From Tanticharoenia sakaeratensis NBRC 103193 (GTDB taxonomy: Bacteria > Pseudomonadota > Alphaproteobacteria > Acetobacterales > Acetobacteraceae): DNA of 64,000 nucleotides. The stretch is taken from positions 1-64,000 of the forward strand of contig NZ_BALE01000048.1 in NCBI RefSeq assembly GCF_000963885.1, given 5' to 3'. The notes under the pieces are model-generated. The model had not been told where the DNA came from, made no database searches, and saw nothing but the letters and a program-made list of their open reading frames with translations. This document shows positions 27,775 to 37,541 of the stretch, in pieces (the stretch's first letter is position 1; each line of letters begins with the position of its first letter). The position numbers were made by a program, and so were the translations under genes.

Positions 27775-29265
27775 CTATCGCGACACCGCGATCTGGCGGC
27801 CCCGCGACATCCCGCCACGCCGCGTTCGCGAGATGGCGAATGCGAACCCCAGGGCGAGAGCCGCCGCCACGATTGCCGTTCCCTGCTCGACGCCCGTCGT
27901 CCAGGGCGCGCTGAGGACGACGATAGCGCCCAGCGTCACAACTGCCGCGCCACACAGGATCCGCCAGCTCCAGACCGCAGGCGTCAGCACGGCCAGGACA
28001 AGACTCGCGCCCCAGACGATGAAAACCGCCTGCACCTCATGGTCCGCACGTCCCGGCATGGAGACCGGCAATACCCGGTTGGCCAGGAAATAGGCCGAGA
28101 ATGCCAGCGGTGTTCCGGCAATCATGCCGGCATTCAGCCGCTCCATCGCAACGAGCCCGCGCGTGCGCCCCTGTCTGCGACGGCGGATCGTCCAGAGTCT
28201 CAGTCCGCTTGCGATCACGCAGGCCAGCAGCACGCCGGATGCGAAATACAGCCATCGCGTGGGGCCAGGTGCGAAGCGGGCGATGTGCAGCCCGTACAGC
28301 ACGGCGAACGTCGCCATGACCGGCCGATCTTCGCGATCTTCCTTCAGAACCCGTCCGTTGGTCCCGTCGATCTGCAGCACATGGGTCGCATAGCCGATAC
28401 GATCGCCGTTGGCGCCGGTGACGACGATCGACGACGCCGCGTCCTTCGGATTGAAGACATAGACCTCGCCCAGTCCCGCTCGGCCGAGCCTCTGATCCGC
28501 CATCCGGAGCATCGCATCGACGGGCGCCAGCGTGCCGGGATGTCCTGATGCCGGCCGTGCCACCGTCGCAGGGCTCATGTCGGTGTCGAAAGCGGCCGGC
28601 GCATGGTGATACGCGGCGCCGATGCCCCAGGGAAACAGCAGCGTTCCGAGGGTTACGGCCCCCGTAAAGGCGATCATCAGGTGAAACGGAAGTGCCGCGA
28701 CACCCATGAGGTTATGGGCATCGAGCCAGCTTCTCTGCCCCTTGCGCGGCCGGAACGTGAAAAAGTCGGAGAAGATCCGGCGATGCACGACGATCCCGGT
28801 CAGCAGCGTCAGGACGAGCACCATGGCCGCGATGGCAGCCAGAAGCCTGCCCCATGGATAGGGCAGCTGAAGCTGGAAATGGAACCGATAGAAGAACTCG
28901 CCGCCCAGCGTATCCCTGATCCCGTCCGGCGCGCCCGTCAGCGGATCGAGCGCACGCTGGACATAATGTCCGTCCTGCAACCACAACGCCCAGGTATAGG
29001 GCGCACGGGGCCCCGCCGCCGACAGGTACCAGGCCGGCGAGTCAGGCGCGTGCGCCTGCAGCCAGCCGATGGCGGCAGCCGTGGCCGGCACGGCCTGTGC
29101 GGTTCGTCCGGCCAGTTCGGGATGCATCCAGACACTGATTTCAGGACGGAAGACGCTGAGCGCACCCGAGAGCGCAATCGCGTACAGAACCCAGCCTGTC
29201 ACGATCCCGACCCAGTTGTGCAGCCAGGCCATCGAGGCGCGCAGTCCGCCCCTCACGATATCCAT
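27775..29265 (-). CDS. PepSY-associated membrane protein (putative ferric-siderophore reductase)
   Basis: The 496-aa protein has the PepSY_TM layout: a first helix after MAWLHNWVGIVTGWVLYAIALSG, a PepSY-containing periplasmic loop, a helix pair near residues 190-215 and 250-270, and further helices at 380-500. Family members in siderophore operons are thought to reduce or release iron from imported siderophores at the inner membrane. ATG 29265 starts just before the conserved first segment and overlaps the upstream DUF3649 gene by 13 bp. It is the third gene of a four-gene iron operon. Confidence 0.8.
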   Translation of the reverse strand: MDIVRGGLRASMAWLHNWVGIVTGWVLYAIALSGALSVFRPEISVWMHPELAGRTAQAVPATAAAIGWLQAHAPDSPAWYLSAAGPRAPYTWALWLQDGHYVQRALDPLTGAPDGIRDTLGGEFFYRFHFQLQLPYPWGRLLAAIAAMVLVLTLLTGIVVHRRIFSDFFTFRPRKGQRSWLDAHNLMGVAALPFHLMIAFTGAVTLGTLLFPWGIGAAYHHAPAAFDTDMSPATVARPASGHPGTLAPVDAMLRMADQRLGRAGLGEVYVFNPKDAASSIVVTGANGDRIGYATHVLQIDGTNGRVLKEDREDRPVMATFAVLYGLHIARFAPGPTRWLYFASGVLLACVIASGLRLWTIRRRRQGRTRGLVAMERLNAGMIAGTPLAFSAYFLANRVLPVSMPGRADHEVQAVFIVWGASLVLAVLTPAVWSWRILCGAAVVTLGAIVVLSAPWTTGVEQGTAIVAAALALGFAFAISRTRRGGMSRGRQIAVSR

Positions 29266-29522
29266 CCATGTGACAGGGCGGCGGCTGCAAGGAGCATTAC
29301 CGTTGCCGCCATGCTGACGCAGGCCCTGCGCGTCGAGCGACACGCGCAGCAGAACATCGCGGCGAGCGGCCATACGAGCAGCGCTGCCAGCATGCCCGCG
29401 ATGACGTTGTCCGCTCGCGGCCATGGCAGCCATTGCGCCAGCACGACACCCACCAGAGCCGCGACCAGATAGCCCCCGGCCGCGGCCAGAGCCACCCTTA
29501 TGGCGACCGTTGCCCGCATCAT
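29253..29522 (-). CDS. DUF3649-type small membrane protein
   Basis: The 89-aa protein has three predicted helices with VAALVGVVLAQWLPWPRADNVIAGMLAALLVWPLAAM and a terminal AALSHGWIS (quoted in parts; helices at about 8-28, 38-58, 66-84). Small DUF3649 proteins sit between TonB-dependent receptors and PepSY proteins, as here: 19 bp after the receptor and overlapping the PepSY gene. ATG 29522 or 29519 could be the start; the Shine-Dalgarno is poor, so coupling to the upstream gene is likely. Confidence 0.6.
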   Translation of the reverse strand: MMRATVAIRVALAAAGGYLVAALVGVVLAQWLPWPRADNVIAGMLAALLVWPLAAMFCCACRSTRRACVSMAATVMLLAAAALSHGWIS

Positions 29523-29541
29523 GCGGGCGGTCGAAAAAGTC

Positions 29542-31776
29542 TTACCAGGTAAAGCCAAGGGTTCCCTGTGCGTTGCGTCGCTCTCCATACCAGCACCACT
29601 CGTCATACGGTGCATAGCCGTAGCAGCTCGCGACATAGCGCTTGTCGAACAGGTTGCGCACGCTTGCGGACACAGTCCAGCCCCGCAGGGAGTGGGACAG
29701 TTTGCCCAGATCGTAGCGCGCGGAGGCGTCGAAGACCGTGTAGCTCGGCACGTTCACGTCCCCGAACGAGGCCGTCCCGCCATAGGCGCTGGCCGCATGG
29801 CGCAGGCCGGCTCCGATGCCGAAACCCTGCATCGGCCCCTTCGGCAGCGTGTAGAAGGCAAAGAGCGATGCATTGCCGCGCCCGGCCTGCACGAGCGGCT
29901 TGCCGGTCGAATCGTCATGGGTGCGCTGCGTGCTGTAGGCCGCGGTGATCATGAGGCCCTTGTAGGCGTCGACATGGGCCTCGAATTCGAAACCGTCCGA
30001 ATGGACCTTCCCGCTTTCCGTGCTGTAGCCGAGATTGCCGGCGGCCACGAGCACGTTGGTCTGCTCGATATGGAAACCTGCGGCACTCAGCAGGATGGGC
30101 GTGCCCGGGATCTGATATTTCGCGCCGCCTTCGAGCTGTTTTCCGATCGAAGGATCGGCCTGGCGTGTCGTGCGGCCGCCGTCGTTCGACACCACGCCCG
30201 ACTGCGGCTGGAACGACGTCGAGTAGCTGATGTAGGGCGCAAGGCCGAAATCGAAGTGGTAGAGGCCCGATGCGCGGAACGTGATCTGCCCCGGGCTTTC
30301 ATGCGTCCGGCTGCCGCTCAGATATTCGGTCTGGTTGCTGCGATACCAGTCGTTGCGCAGGCTGCCCATGAGGATGAACCGGTTCAGCCGGATCTCGTCC
30401 TGGCCATAGGCGCCGATCTGGTGCTGGTTCGTCAGATAATTGGCGATGGTGGGCAGGGGCGCGATCGTCTGGCCATAGACCGGATGCAGGACGTTGATGT
30501 CCGGCGCGCTACCGTAGCCTTCGACTTCCGTCGCGCGGCTCTGCTGATAATCGAAACCGGCCATGATGGTGTGCCGGAGGATTCCCGTCCTCACATGGCC
30601 CCGGAACTGGTTGTCGAACGCCAGGTTGTTCATCTGCTCGTTGGCGGAGATGGCGCCGCGGTTGAAATTGCCCGCTTCCTCTTGCGCCAGATCGGGCAGG
30701 TAAGTCACCGGATCGGCATACACGCCTGTGCCGTAGACGCTCTTGTAGGCCGTCTGGATGTTGTCGTAACGCCCGCGCGACGTGAAGCTCCAGTCGCTGT
30801 TGAAGCGATGGGTGAAGATGTAGGTGATGGAGCCCTGCTTGCGGTTGAATTCCTCGAACGAGGGATCGCCATCATAGAAGTCACGCGGGATCCGGCCGAA
30901 CGCCGCATGCGTCAGCGAGCCGAGCAGCGGGACCGAGCCGTAGGACGCGTTTTCCGGATCGTATTGATAATTGCCAAGCAGCGTCAGGGTGGTGGGGCCG
31001 TCACCACCGATGGTGACGGCGGGGCTGATGCTGAAACGCTGGTTGCCGGTCTTGGTCAACTGGCTGTGCGATCCGTTGGCCGTGCCATAGAGCCGGTAGC
31101 GGACGAAACCATTATCGGTGGCCCAGCCGCCCACATCCGCATCGACGCGGTAGAGATCGAAGCTGCCGCCGGTCGCGGCGACGGAGCCGTAGAATTTCGA
31201 GGCCGTCGGCAGCTTGCTCGACAGCGCGACCAGGCCGCCCGGGCTCGATTGTCCATAAAGCGCCGACGCAGGCCCCTTCAGGATCTCGATCGAGTCGAGA
31301 CGCGAAGTGTCGGTCTGGGCGGTGGCATAGCCATTCGGGCTTGACTGCAGTTTCAGGCCGTCGAGAAATGTCGGCACGGTGAAGCCGCGCAGCGCGAACA
31401 TGTCGTAGCGGGTGGCGGTCGAACCACGCTGGTCCTGCGTGATGCCGGCTGCATAGCGGACCGCCTGGTTGAGGTTCAGGACGCCGCGGATGTCCATCTC
31501 GTTGCGCGTGATGACCGTGACGGACTGGGCGGTATCGACGATCGGCGTATCCGTCTTGGTGGCCGACGATGCCACGGTGGACGCCTTGCGCGCCCGGACC
31601 ATGATCCGCTCCTCGCTTAGACGTGCCTGCTCGCGCGCAGCCTGCGCATGCTTCTTCTCATTGGCCGTCTTGTGCGGAACGGACGTCGCCGTCTCGGCCG
31701 CCTGCGCGACCTGCAGCGTCAGTACCGTCCCCGTCAGGGCCAGAATCCGCCCCGAACACCATTTGTTGACCGCCAC
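29542..31776 (-). CDS. TonB-dependent siderophore receptor (FhuA-like)
   Basis: The 744-aa precursor has a signal peptide (ending VAQA-AE), a plug domain with DTAQSVTVITRNEM and RYDMFALRGF, and a 22-strand barrel ending in Trp (GTLGFTW). RLDSIEILKGPASALYGQ is the typical plug motif of ferric-siderophore receptors. It imports a ferric siderophore, probably hydroxamate type, across the outer membrane with TonB energy. The start is GTG 31776, chosen for AAAGAGGAGG eight bases upstream; upstream codons lack a signal. It heads the operon with DUF3649, PepSY and DUF3325 genes and has a Fur-like box in its leader. Confidence 0.88.
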   Translation of the reverse strand: MAVNKWCSGRILALTGTVLTLQVAQAAETATSVPHKTANEKKHAQAAREQARLSEERIMVRARKASTVASSATKTDTPIVDTAQSVTVITRNEMDIRGVLNLNQAVRYAAGITQDQRGSTATRYDMFALRGFTVPTFLDGLKLQSSPNGYATAQTDTSRLDSIEILKGPASALYGQSSPGGLVALSSKLPTASKFYGSVAATGGSFDLYRVDADVGGWATDNGFVRYRLYGTANGSHSQLTKTGNQRFSISPAVTIGGDGPTTLTLLGNYQYDPENASYGSVPLLGSLTHAAFGRIPRDFYDGDPSFEEFNRKQGSITYIFTHRFNSDWSFTSRGRYDNIQTAYKSVYGTGVYADPVTYLPDLAQEEAGNFNRGAISANEQMNNLAFDNQFRGHVRTGILRHTIMAGFDYQQSRATEVEGYGSAPDINVLHPVYGQTIAPLPTIANYLTNQHQIGAYGQDEIRLNRFILMGSLRNDWYRSNQTEYLSGSRTHESPGQITFRASGLYHFDFGLAPYISYSTSFQPQSGVVSNDGGRTTRQADPSIGKQLEGGAKYQIPGTPILLSAAGFHIEQTNVLVAAGNLGYSTESGKVHSDGFEFEAHVDAYKGLMITAAYSTQRTHDDSTGKPLVQAGRGNASLFAFYTLPKGPMQGFGIGAGLRHAASAYGGTASFGDVNVPSYTVFDASARYDLGKLSHSLRGWTVSASVRNLFDKRYVASCYGYAPYDEWCWYGERRNAQGTLGFTW

Positions 31777-32397
31777 ACCCAGCCTCCTCTTTGCGGATCG
31801 GGTTATGACGATAATGAGAGTAAGTCGCAACTAGGCAATGCGATGCACAGAGGCGATGTAACCTTTTGTCAGATTTGCGTTGGGAACCCGCGATGGAACG
31901 GACCGGCAATCCCTGTGAAGCAGGACGACCACCGTATGCTTGGGAACGGCCCCTGTCTCGCGCCCGTCACGGCTGCACTGGGGAAAAAGCGCCCTGTCGC
32001 TGGAGCCCAAGGCACCCGGCTTCAGCAAGCCGGAGAATGCCGGCACGGCGCCGTATCGATCCCAGGGCACGCCGACGACAGCGGCCCGACCTCACGAATC
32101 GTCAGGCAGTTTGTCATGGATTTGCAGGCAGCGGCATATCGGGAACGCGATCCCGCGCCAGAATTGCTGTCTCGCCATCCGCCGAAGGGAATTGCCCTGT
32201 CCCGGCCGGGTCATGGTTTGCAATCCCGGGATGATCCATGTCTTCATTGAAGCGTTTACGATGAACCCCCTGTCGCGTGCCCTGCGCCGACAGCTTGCAG
32301 ACCGTCTTCCGGCTGTTTCATAAAGCTGTCCCGCTGCCGCCGCCTGCGATGTGGCCATCTCCGCCCGAACAGAGAGCCTGCTGCCCTGACCTACATC
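31777..32397. other. 621-bp divergent gap between siderophore receptor and tetR
   Basis: The left end contains the Fur-like box and receptor promoter. The remainder holds short frames on both strands without recognisable domains or good ribosome sites. I see nothing else that I can support. Confidence 0.35.
31810..31828. promoter_or_regulatory. Fur-like box upstream of the siderophore receptor
   Basis: The 19-mer starting GATAATGAGAGTAAG matches about 13 of 19 positions of the classic Fur consensus, with a perfect first hexamer and TGA. It lies 34-52 bp upstream of the receptor GTG, where binding would block the promoter under iron-replete conditions. Other alphaproteobacterial iron regulators use different boxes, so the regulator is inferred. 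Confidence 0.45.
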
Positions 32398-33030
32398 GTG
32401 CCGCCTACGGATGCCTCGCCCCTCCCCCTTCGACAGGCCAAGAAGGATCGCACTGCGGCTCTTCTGATCCGCGAAGCGATGCGGTTGTTCGCGGCCAAAG
32501 GCTACGACGTGACGTCGGTGGACGAGATTGCGGCAGCGGCCCTGGTCTCGCGCCGAACCCTGTTTCGGTATTTCCCGACGAAGGCCGAGATCGTGCTCGC
32601 CTGGACGCGCGGCATGACCCATGTGGTCGCGACCAGCCTGGACGCCTGTCCGCTCGACATGCCGCTCGAGGAGGCGCTGCTGCGGGCGTTCGTGCCGGTC
32701 ATCCCGCACGTTTCGCCCCACCGCAAGGATGCCTACGCGCTGATTTTCCTGATCGAGCGCACGCCGGCACTGCGCAGCGTCAGCCTGCAGAAATATTCCG
32801 AATGGGAAAACAATCTGGCCCGGTCGCTGGAGCCGCGCATGCCGCCCAGCGAGACGCCCACCTTCGCCGCCCGCCTGATCGCGCGCACCGCGATCGCGAC
32901 CTTCCGGACGGCATTGGACGAGTGGATCCGCAGCCGGGGCCGGGCAGCTTTCGAGCCCCTGCTGCGTCACGCATTCGACCTTCAGTGCCATGTCTGGCGG
33001 GCGGCACAGGCCACGCCGCCAGAGAGCTGA
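32398..33030 (+). CDS. TetR family transcriptional regulator
   Basis: The 210-aa protein has a TetR helix-turn-helix near residues 25-65 (AMRLFAAKGYDVTSVDEIAAAALVSRRTLFRYFPTKAEIV, cited in part) and a helical ligand-binding domain with a MftR/AcrR-like C-terminus. GTG 32398 is the only reasonable start that keeps the N-terminal basic segment. It converges with the aldehyde dehydrogenase gene, stops 12 bp apart, and may regulate it or the upstream region. The ligand is unknown. Confidence 0.8.
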   Translation: MPPTDASPLPLRQAKKDRTAALLIREAMRLFAAKGYDVTSVDEIAAAALVSRRTLFRYFPTKAEIVLAWTRGMTHVVATSLDACPLDMPLEEALLRAFVPVIPHVSPHRKDAYALIFLIERTPALRSVSLQKYSEWENNLARSLEPRMPPSETPTFAARLIARTAIATFRTALDEWIRSRGRAAFEPLLRHAFDLQCHVWRAAQATPPES

Positions 33031-33042
33031 CAGCCGGGACGA

Positions 33043-34554
33043 TCAGAAGAAGCCGAGCTTCTTCTCGCTGTAGCTGACCAGCATGTTCTTGGTCTGCTGG
33101 TAATGATCCAGCACCATCTTGTGCGTCTCGCGGCCGATGCCCGACTTCTTGTAGCCGCCGAACGCCGCATGGGCCGGATAGACGTGGTAGCAGTTCACCC
33201 AGACGCGCCCGGCCTGAAGCCCGCGCCCCATGCGATAGCAGGTGTTGGCGTCGCGGCTCCACACGCCTGATCCCAGGCCGAATTCGGTATCGTTGGCGAT
33301 GGCGAGCGCCTCTTCCTCGGTCCTGAAGGTCGTGACCGACAGCACCGGGCCGAAGATCTCTTCCTGGAAGATGCGCATCCTGTTGTTGCCGGAGAACACT
33401 GTCGGCTGGACGTAGAACCCGTCCTTGAGGCTGGCACCGAGATCGGGCCGCTCGCCGCCGATCAGAAGCTTCGCCCCCTCGTTTCGTCCGATATCGATGT
33501 AGGACAGGATCTTGTCTTCCTGCATCTTCGAATTCTGCGCACCCATCATGGTCTGGGGGTCGAGCGGATTGCCCTGTCGGATCGCACGCACGCGCGGCAG
33601 GACGCGTTCCATGAACCGGTCGTAGATCGACTCGTGGACCAGAGCCCGGCTCGGGCAGGAGCAGATCTGGCCCTGGTTGAGCGCGAACATCGTAAAGCCC
33701 TCGACCGCCTTGTCGAGATAATCGTCGTCGTGATTCATGATGTCGGCGAAGAAGATATTGGGCGATTTGCCGCCCAGTTCGAGCGTCGCGGGGATCAGAT
33801 GCTCAGCGGCGGCGTGGGCAATCATCTTGCCGGTAGGCGTCGAACCGGTGAAGGCGATCTTGGCGATCCGGCTGCTGTTGGAGAGGGCCGCACCCACATC
33901 CTTGCCCAGGCCGTTGACGATGTTCAGAACGCCGGGCGGAAACAGGTCGCCGATCAGTTCCATGAGGACGAGAATGCTGGCAGGCGTCGTCTCGGCGGGC
34001 TTCATCACCACGCAGTTGCCGGCGGCGAGCGCGGGCGCCAGCTTCCACGATCCCATCAGGATCGGGAAATTCCATGGAATGATCTGCCCGACCACGCCGA
34101 GCGGCTCATGGAAATGATAGGCGATCGTGTTGTCGTTGATTTCGCTGATCCCGCCTTCCTGGGCGCGGATACAGCCTGCGAAGTAGCGGAAATGATCGAT
34201 GGCCAGAGGAATATCCGCGTTCAGCGTCTCGCGGATCGGCTTGCCGTTGTCCCATGTTTCCGCGCGGGCGAGCAGATCGAGATTGGCTTCCATCCGGTCG
34301 GCGGCCCGCAGCAGGGCAAGGGAGCGATCCTGGATCGAGGTCGCGGCCCAGCCGGCACGCGCCTTGTGGGCGGCATCGAGGGCACGCTCGATGTCGGCCG
34401 CCGTCGAGGCCGGAACCTCGCAGAGCACTCGTCCATCCACGGGCGAATGGTTTTTGAGGTAATTCCCCTCGACCGGCGTATGCCATTCCCCGCCGATAAA
34501 ATTACCGTATCGGGACTTGAAGGGAGGGACCATGTTGATTTCGACGGACGACAT
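33043..34554 (-). CDS. NAD-dependent aldehyde dehydrogenase (AldB/ExaC type, acetaldehyde)
   Basis: The 503-aa protein is a full-length class 3-like ALDH. The N-terminus [20 protein letters not shown], the cofactor loop [20 protein letters not shown], glutamate in [12 protein letters not shown], and the catalytic Cys in [11 protein letters not shown] (two cysteines, the first being nucleophile) are seen. [21 protein letters not shown] is characteristic of the acetaldehyde-oxidising AldB/ExaC subgroup. It would convert acetaldehyde to acetate in the cytoplasm, complementing the membrane-bound enzymes of acetic acid bacteria. A consensus -10 box lies upstream at 34613-34618. Confidence 0.88.
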   Translation of the reverse strand: MSSVEINMVPPFKSRYGNFIGGEWHTPVEGNYLKNHSPVDGRVLCEVPASTAADIERALDAAHKARAGWAATSIQDRSLALLRAADRMEANLDLLARAETWDNGKPIRETLNADIPLAIDHFRYFAGCIRAQEGGISEINDNTIAYHFHEPLGVVGQIIPWNFPILMGSWKLAPALAAGNCVVMKPAETTPASILVLMELIGDLFPPGVLNIVNGLGKDVGAALSNSSRIAKIAFTGSTPTGKMIAHAAAEHLIPATLELGGKSPNIFFADIMNHDDDYLDKAVEGFTMFALNQGQICSCPSRALVHESIYDRFMERVLPRVRAIRQGNPLDPQTMMGAQNSKMQEDKILSYIDIGRNEGAKLLIGGERPDLGASLKDGFYVQPTVFSGNNRMRIFQEEIFGPVLSVTTFRTEEEALAIANDTEFGLGSGVWSRDANTCYRMGRGLQAGRVWVNCYHVYPAHAAFGGYKKSGIGRETHKMVLDHYQQTKNMLVSYSEKKLGFF

Positions 34555-34612
34555 TCGACATTTCTTTCCGAAGAGCAGAAACAGACCGAATAATGACGGG
34601 TATTTTATCTAT

Positions 34613-34618
34613 ATTATA
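34613..34618 (-). promoter_or_regulatory. Candidate -10 box (TATAAT) of the aldehyde dehydrogenase gene
   Basis: On the minus strand the hexamer TATAAT lies 59 bp before the ATG at 34554 in a locally AT-rich stretch. No good -35 hexamer is found at 17 bp, which leaves the promoter class open. Confidence 0.35.
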
Positions 34619-35277
34619 AGCCCGCTTGCTTCGACCTAATGTCAGACGGTCTGTTCATAGCGCTGACTGCACTTTGTCCGTATTCGGACTTCATGTGTCT
34701 TAATCCTGGCCTGTCCTGACGTGCAATCGGGCTGTCGATCACGGCCACGCGATTATGGCACCTGGTGTCGTTATATTGCAAAAAAAGAGGGAACCTTTGG
34801 AGTGCGTTGCACACTTCTGGCCAGCACTATCTCTTTTTCGTGATCCTTGTCTTTTGCTCGCTGAATGATACGCCGACTGCCCGGAGACGGGGCAACACGA
34901 TTTCGGGTACGCCACGATCACGTACGTCCTCCTCACGCCTTTCTGCGTCGCGAACTTTCGCGATCAGCAGGCCTGTCCCACTGCAATGTAGACCGTGCCG
35001 ACCGAGCATCCCTCAATTCGATCAGCCTGTGTGTCAGTCCGGCATGATCGTCACGGATATGATCTCAGGACACCTGTTCGTCCGAATCTTGTGCGTCACC
35101 GGACGTTCCGATGCCGCCGTCACGTGGAATGCAACAACCTTCGATGATCTTCTGGCCGCTGCAATATGTTCCATCACACGGGGCAGATGAGAGCGGATGA
35201 ACCTGAAACCGATGGAACGACCCGATCAGGCGAGACGCCTTGCCGGCAGGTGACCGGACAGAAATGATGCGGCCGAC

Positions 35278-35309
35278 TGCATATCCCGGGAAATTGCATA
35301 TCCCGGGAA
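35278..35309. repeat. 15-bp direct repeat, two copies, each holding TCCCGGGA
   Basis: TGCATATCCCGGGAA occurs at 35278-35292 and again at 35295-35309. Because TCCCGGGA is self-complementary, the two copies can pair into an 8-bp stem with a 9-base loop. It sits just past the stop of the FAD oxidoreductase gene on the minus strand and could act as its terminator. Confidence 0.5.
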
Positions 35310-35316
35310 CCGGCCG

Positions 35317-36696
35317 TCACGCCGCGGCAGTGAGCGGGTGCGTTCGTGAGCCTGAACAGGCATCGTGTGTGATCCGGGCCGACTCGTCGGGAACCGACCA
35401 AGGCCTGCGCATACCGCCCAGTGCTTCACCGACGGCCAATCCGGCCTGCAGCCCGTCCTCGTGAAATCCGGCCCCGAAATAGGCGCCGCAGAACCATGTT
35501 CGCGCGGATCCCTGCAACGACCATAACTTGCGCTGCGCGCGGAGCGATGCCGCGTCATACATCGGATGCTCGTATTCGAACCGGGCATGCATCTGCGTCG
35601 GCCGACGATCCGGATTGAGTGTCACGAACAGGTTCCGGTCATGTGGCAGCGCCTGCAGACTGTTCATCCAGTACGTCACGCGCGGCCCGGTATCCTCGCC
35701 CGTGTTCTGCACATTCCACGCCGACCAGAGGCGGCGGCGACCGGGCATGAACGACGCATCCTCATGCAGCACGGCCGTGTTCCTGCCGTAGCGGATCGCA
35801 CTCAGAGTTGCCCGCTCCTCGGGTGTTGCATCTGCAAGCAGAGCCAGTGCTTCAGGCGCATGCGTCGCGATCACGATGTCATCAAACGTCATCGGCCCCC
35901 GGTCGGTCCAGATCCGCACGCCCTCCGGACGCCGGGCGACGGCGCGTACCGCGCAGCCGCTGTCGATCCGCCCCCCTTTTCTGGTGATGTCCTGTGCCAT
36001 GCGCGTCACATAGACGGCTGCCCCGCCGATCACGCTGCGCCATTTCGGTCGCTCCCGAAGCTGCAGCAGACCATGATTGGCACAGAACTGCATGAAGGCC
36101 TGTGCCGGAAAGTCGCGAACGGCGTTCGGGCTGCAGGACCACATGGCGGAGGCCATCGGCAACAGATAATCACGCTGCATTGCCGGAGAGAATCTCGCGG
36201 TGTCGAGCATCGTCCCCAGACTTGCGAACGGATCATCCAGCGTGTCCATGATCTGCGGCGCTTCCCGATAGAACCGCCAGATGCCGGCGAGCATCGACCA
36301 GAACCTTGGTCGCAGGATATTGCGCTTCTGGGCGAACAGGCCCCCAAGCCCGGAGCCGGAATATTCCAGCATTCCGCCGCCGCCTGTGCGCGCGATGGAC
36401 AGCGACATGTCCGCCGCATGGGTAACGATCTCGAGATGGGCGAAAAGCGCGGTCAGGTTCGGGTAGGTTTTCTCGTTATAGACGATGAACCCGCAGTCGA
36501 CATCGATAGGTGCTCCATGCAGATCCGGCACGACGACCGTATTGCTATGACCACCAAGCCGCGTGTCCGCTTCGAACACGATGACATCATGGCGCGGGGC
36601 CAGGAGCCAGGCACAGGACAACCCCGCGATACCGCTGCCCACGACCGCGATCCGCCGCCTCGGTCCATGCTCGAACTGTACCGGATCTGCGGCCAT
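35317..36696 (-). CDS. FAD-dependent amine-oxidase-like protein
   Basis: The 459-aa protein has the dinucleotide-binding motif IAVVGSGIAGLSCAWLL (residues 16-32) and VFEADTRLGGHSNTV, then VDCGFIVYNEKTYPNL. It ends with WFCGAYFGAGFHEDGLQAGLAVGEALGG, the FAD-binding C-terminal segment. This subfamily is usually encoded beside DUF1365 and cyclopropane-fatty-acid synthase-like genes, and is implicated in lipid modification. Neither partner is present here, so it stands alone. No export signal is seen. Confidence 0.75.
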   Translation of the reverse strand: MAADPVQFEHGPRRRIAVVGSGIAGLSCAWLLAPRHDVIVFEADTRLGGHSNTVVVPDLHGAPIDVDCGFIVYNEKTYPNLTALFAHLEIVTHAADMSLSIARTGGGGMLEYSGSGLGGLFAQKRNILRPRFWSMLAGIWRFYREAPQIMDTLDDPFASLGTMLDTARFSPAMQRDYLLPMASAMWSCSPNAVRDFPAQAFMQFCANHGLLQLRERPKWRSVIGGAAVYVTRMAQDITRKGGRIDSGCAVRAVARRPEGVRIWTDRGPMTFDDIVIATHAPEALALLADATPEERATLSAIRYGRNTAVLHEDASFMPGRRRLWSAWNVQNTGEDTGPRVTYWMNSLQALPHDRNLFVTLNPDRRPTQMHARFEYEHPMYDAASLRAQRKLWSLQGSARTWFCGAYFGAGFHEDGLQAGLAVGEALGGMRRPWSVPDESARITHDACSGSRTHPLTAAA

Positions 36697-36965
36697 GAGA
36701 CTCTCTCCCTGAACGGAAGGTAACGCACCAGAAACATATGCGGCTGATGCACATTCGGGATGACAAAGTCATTTTTGCAGATGGCTCGTGCGCCCTTGCG
36801 GGCGTATTCGGCGCAGGCGGACAAATGTATCGCGAAAGGCCCGTGACGCTCCCGAGCTCCAGTGAACCCGTGACGCAGATATGGGGAGCCATTCCGGAAC
36901 GGACATCATGGCCGCACAAAAAAATGACGACCATTTCATCCGTTTTGTGTCACGATATCCCGATC

Positions 36966-37541
36966 ATGATTGACCTTGCCGATTCACGCGCCCTGATCTT
37001 CGACTGCGACGGCACGCTGGTGGACACGCCGCCCGTCTATGCCCGCGCCTGGGCGAAAGGTTTTCTGCCGTTCGGCCGTGAGATGCCGACAGCGTGGTAC
37101 CTCGACCGTGCCGGCATGTCGGAACATGTGCTGATCGATGCGTTCGAGAGCGACTTCGACGTGAAGGTCGATCGCGAGGAAACCGTGAAGATCATGCGTC
37201 AGGCCTTTCTCGACGAAATCGACGCCCTGGGCGAAATCACCCACATCGCGCGCATCGCCCGGGAGAACCACGGCAAGCGCAGGATGGCGGTGGCATCCGG
37301 CGGATCGCGCGCCATCGTGACCGCATCGCTCAAGGCGACCGGTCTGGATGCCCTGTTCGAGACGGTCGTGACGCTGGATGACGTCGCCCATCCAAAGCCT
37401 GCGCCCGATCTGTTCCTCGAGGCCGCGCGCCGCCTCGGAACCGATCCCGCACACTGCATCGTGTTCGAGGACAGCCAGCAGGGCCTCGAAGCGGCGCGCC
37501 GTGCCGGCATGCGCGAGATCGACGTTGCGGACATCCGATAG
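36966..37541 (+). CDS. HAD superfamily phosphatase (beta-phosphoglucomutase-like)
   Basis: The 191-aa protein has the HAD nucleophile motif FDCDGTLVDT (residues 11-20), VASGGSR as motif II, and the DDVAHPKPAPDLFLEAARRLG and VFEDSQQGLEAARRAGM motifs of the subfamily I phosphatases such as YqaB. It likely dephosphorylates a small sugar phosphate. ATG 36966 precedes the catalytic core directly; the open frame upstream is not conserved-looking. Its stop lies inside the start region of the DHA2 exporter gene, indicating coupling. Confidence 0.8.
   Translation: MIDLADSRALIFDCDGTLVDTPPVYARAWAKGFLPFGREMPTAWYLDRAGMSEHVLIDAFESDFDVKVDREETVKIMRQAFLDEIDALGEITHIARIARENHGKRRMAVASGGSRAIVTASLKATGLDALFETVVTLDDVAHPKPAPDLFLEAARRLGTDPAHCIVFEDSQQGLEAARRAGMREIDVADIR

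Larger units (their letters stand above)
34555..35316. other. 762-bp AT-richer gap
   Basis: This gap lies between the aldehyde dehydrogenase gene and the FAD oxidoreductase gene, both on the minus strand. It contains the likely dehydrogenase promoter at the left and a 15-bp duplicated element at the right (35278-35309). Short frames on both strands have no recognisable domains. AT content is above the local average at 34560-34880. Confidence 0.4.

Noticed and set aside
29500-31344. Long plus-strand frame opposite the TonB-dependent receptor
   Set aside because: Shadow of the receptor coding bias; the receptor has signal, plug and C-terminal Trp.
34555-34760. Sigma-54 promoter for the aldehyde dehydrogenase (TGGCAC near 34757)
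   Set aside because: The matching TTGCA half is 14 bases away rather than 5, so spacing does not fit.
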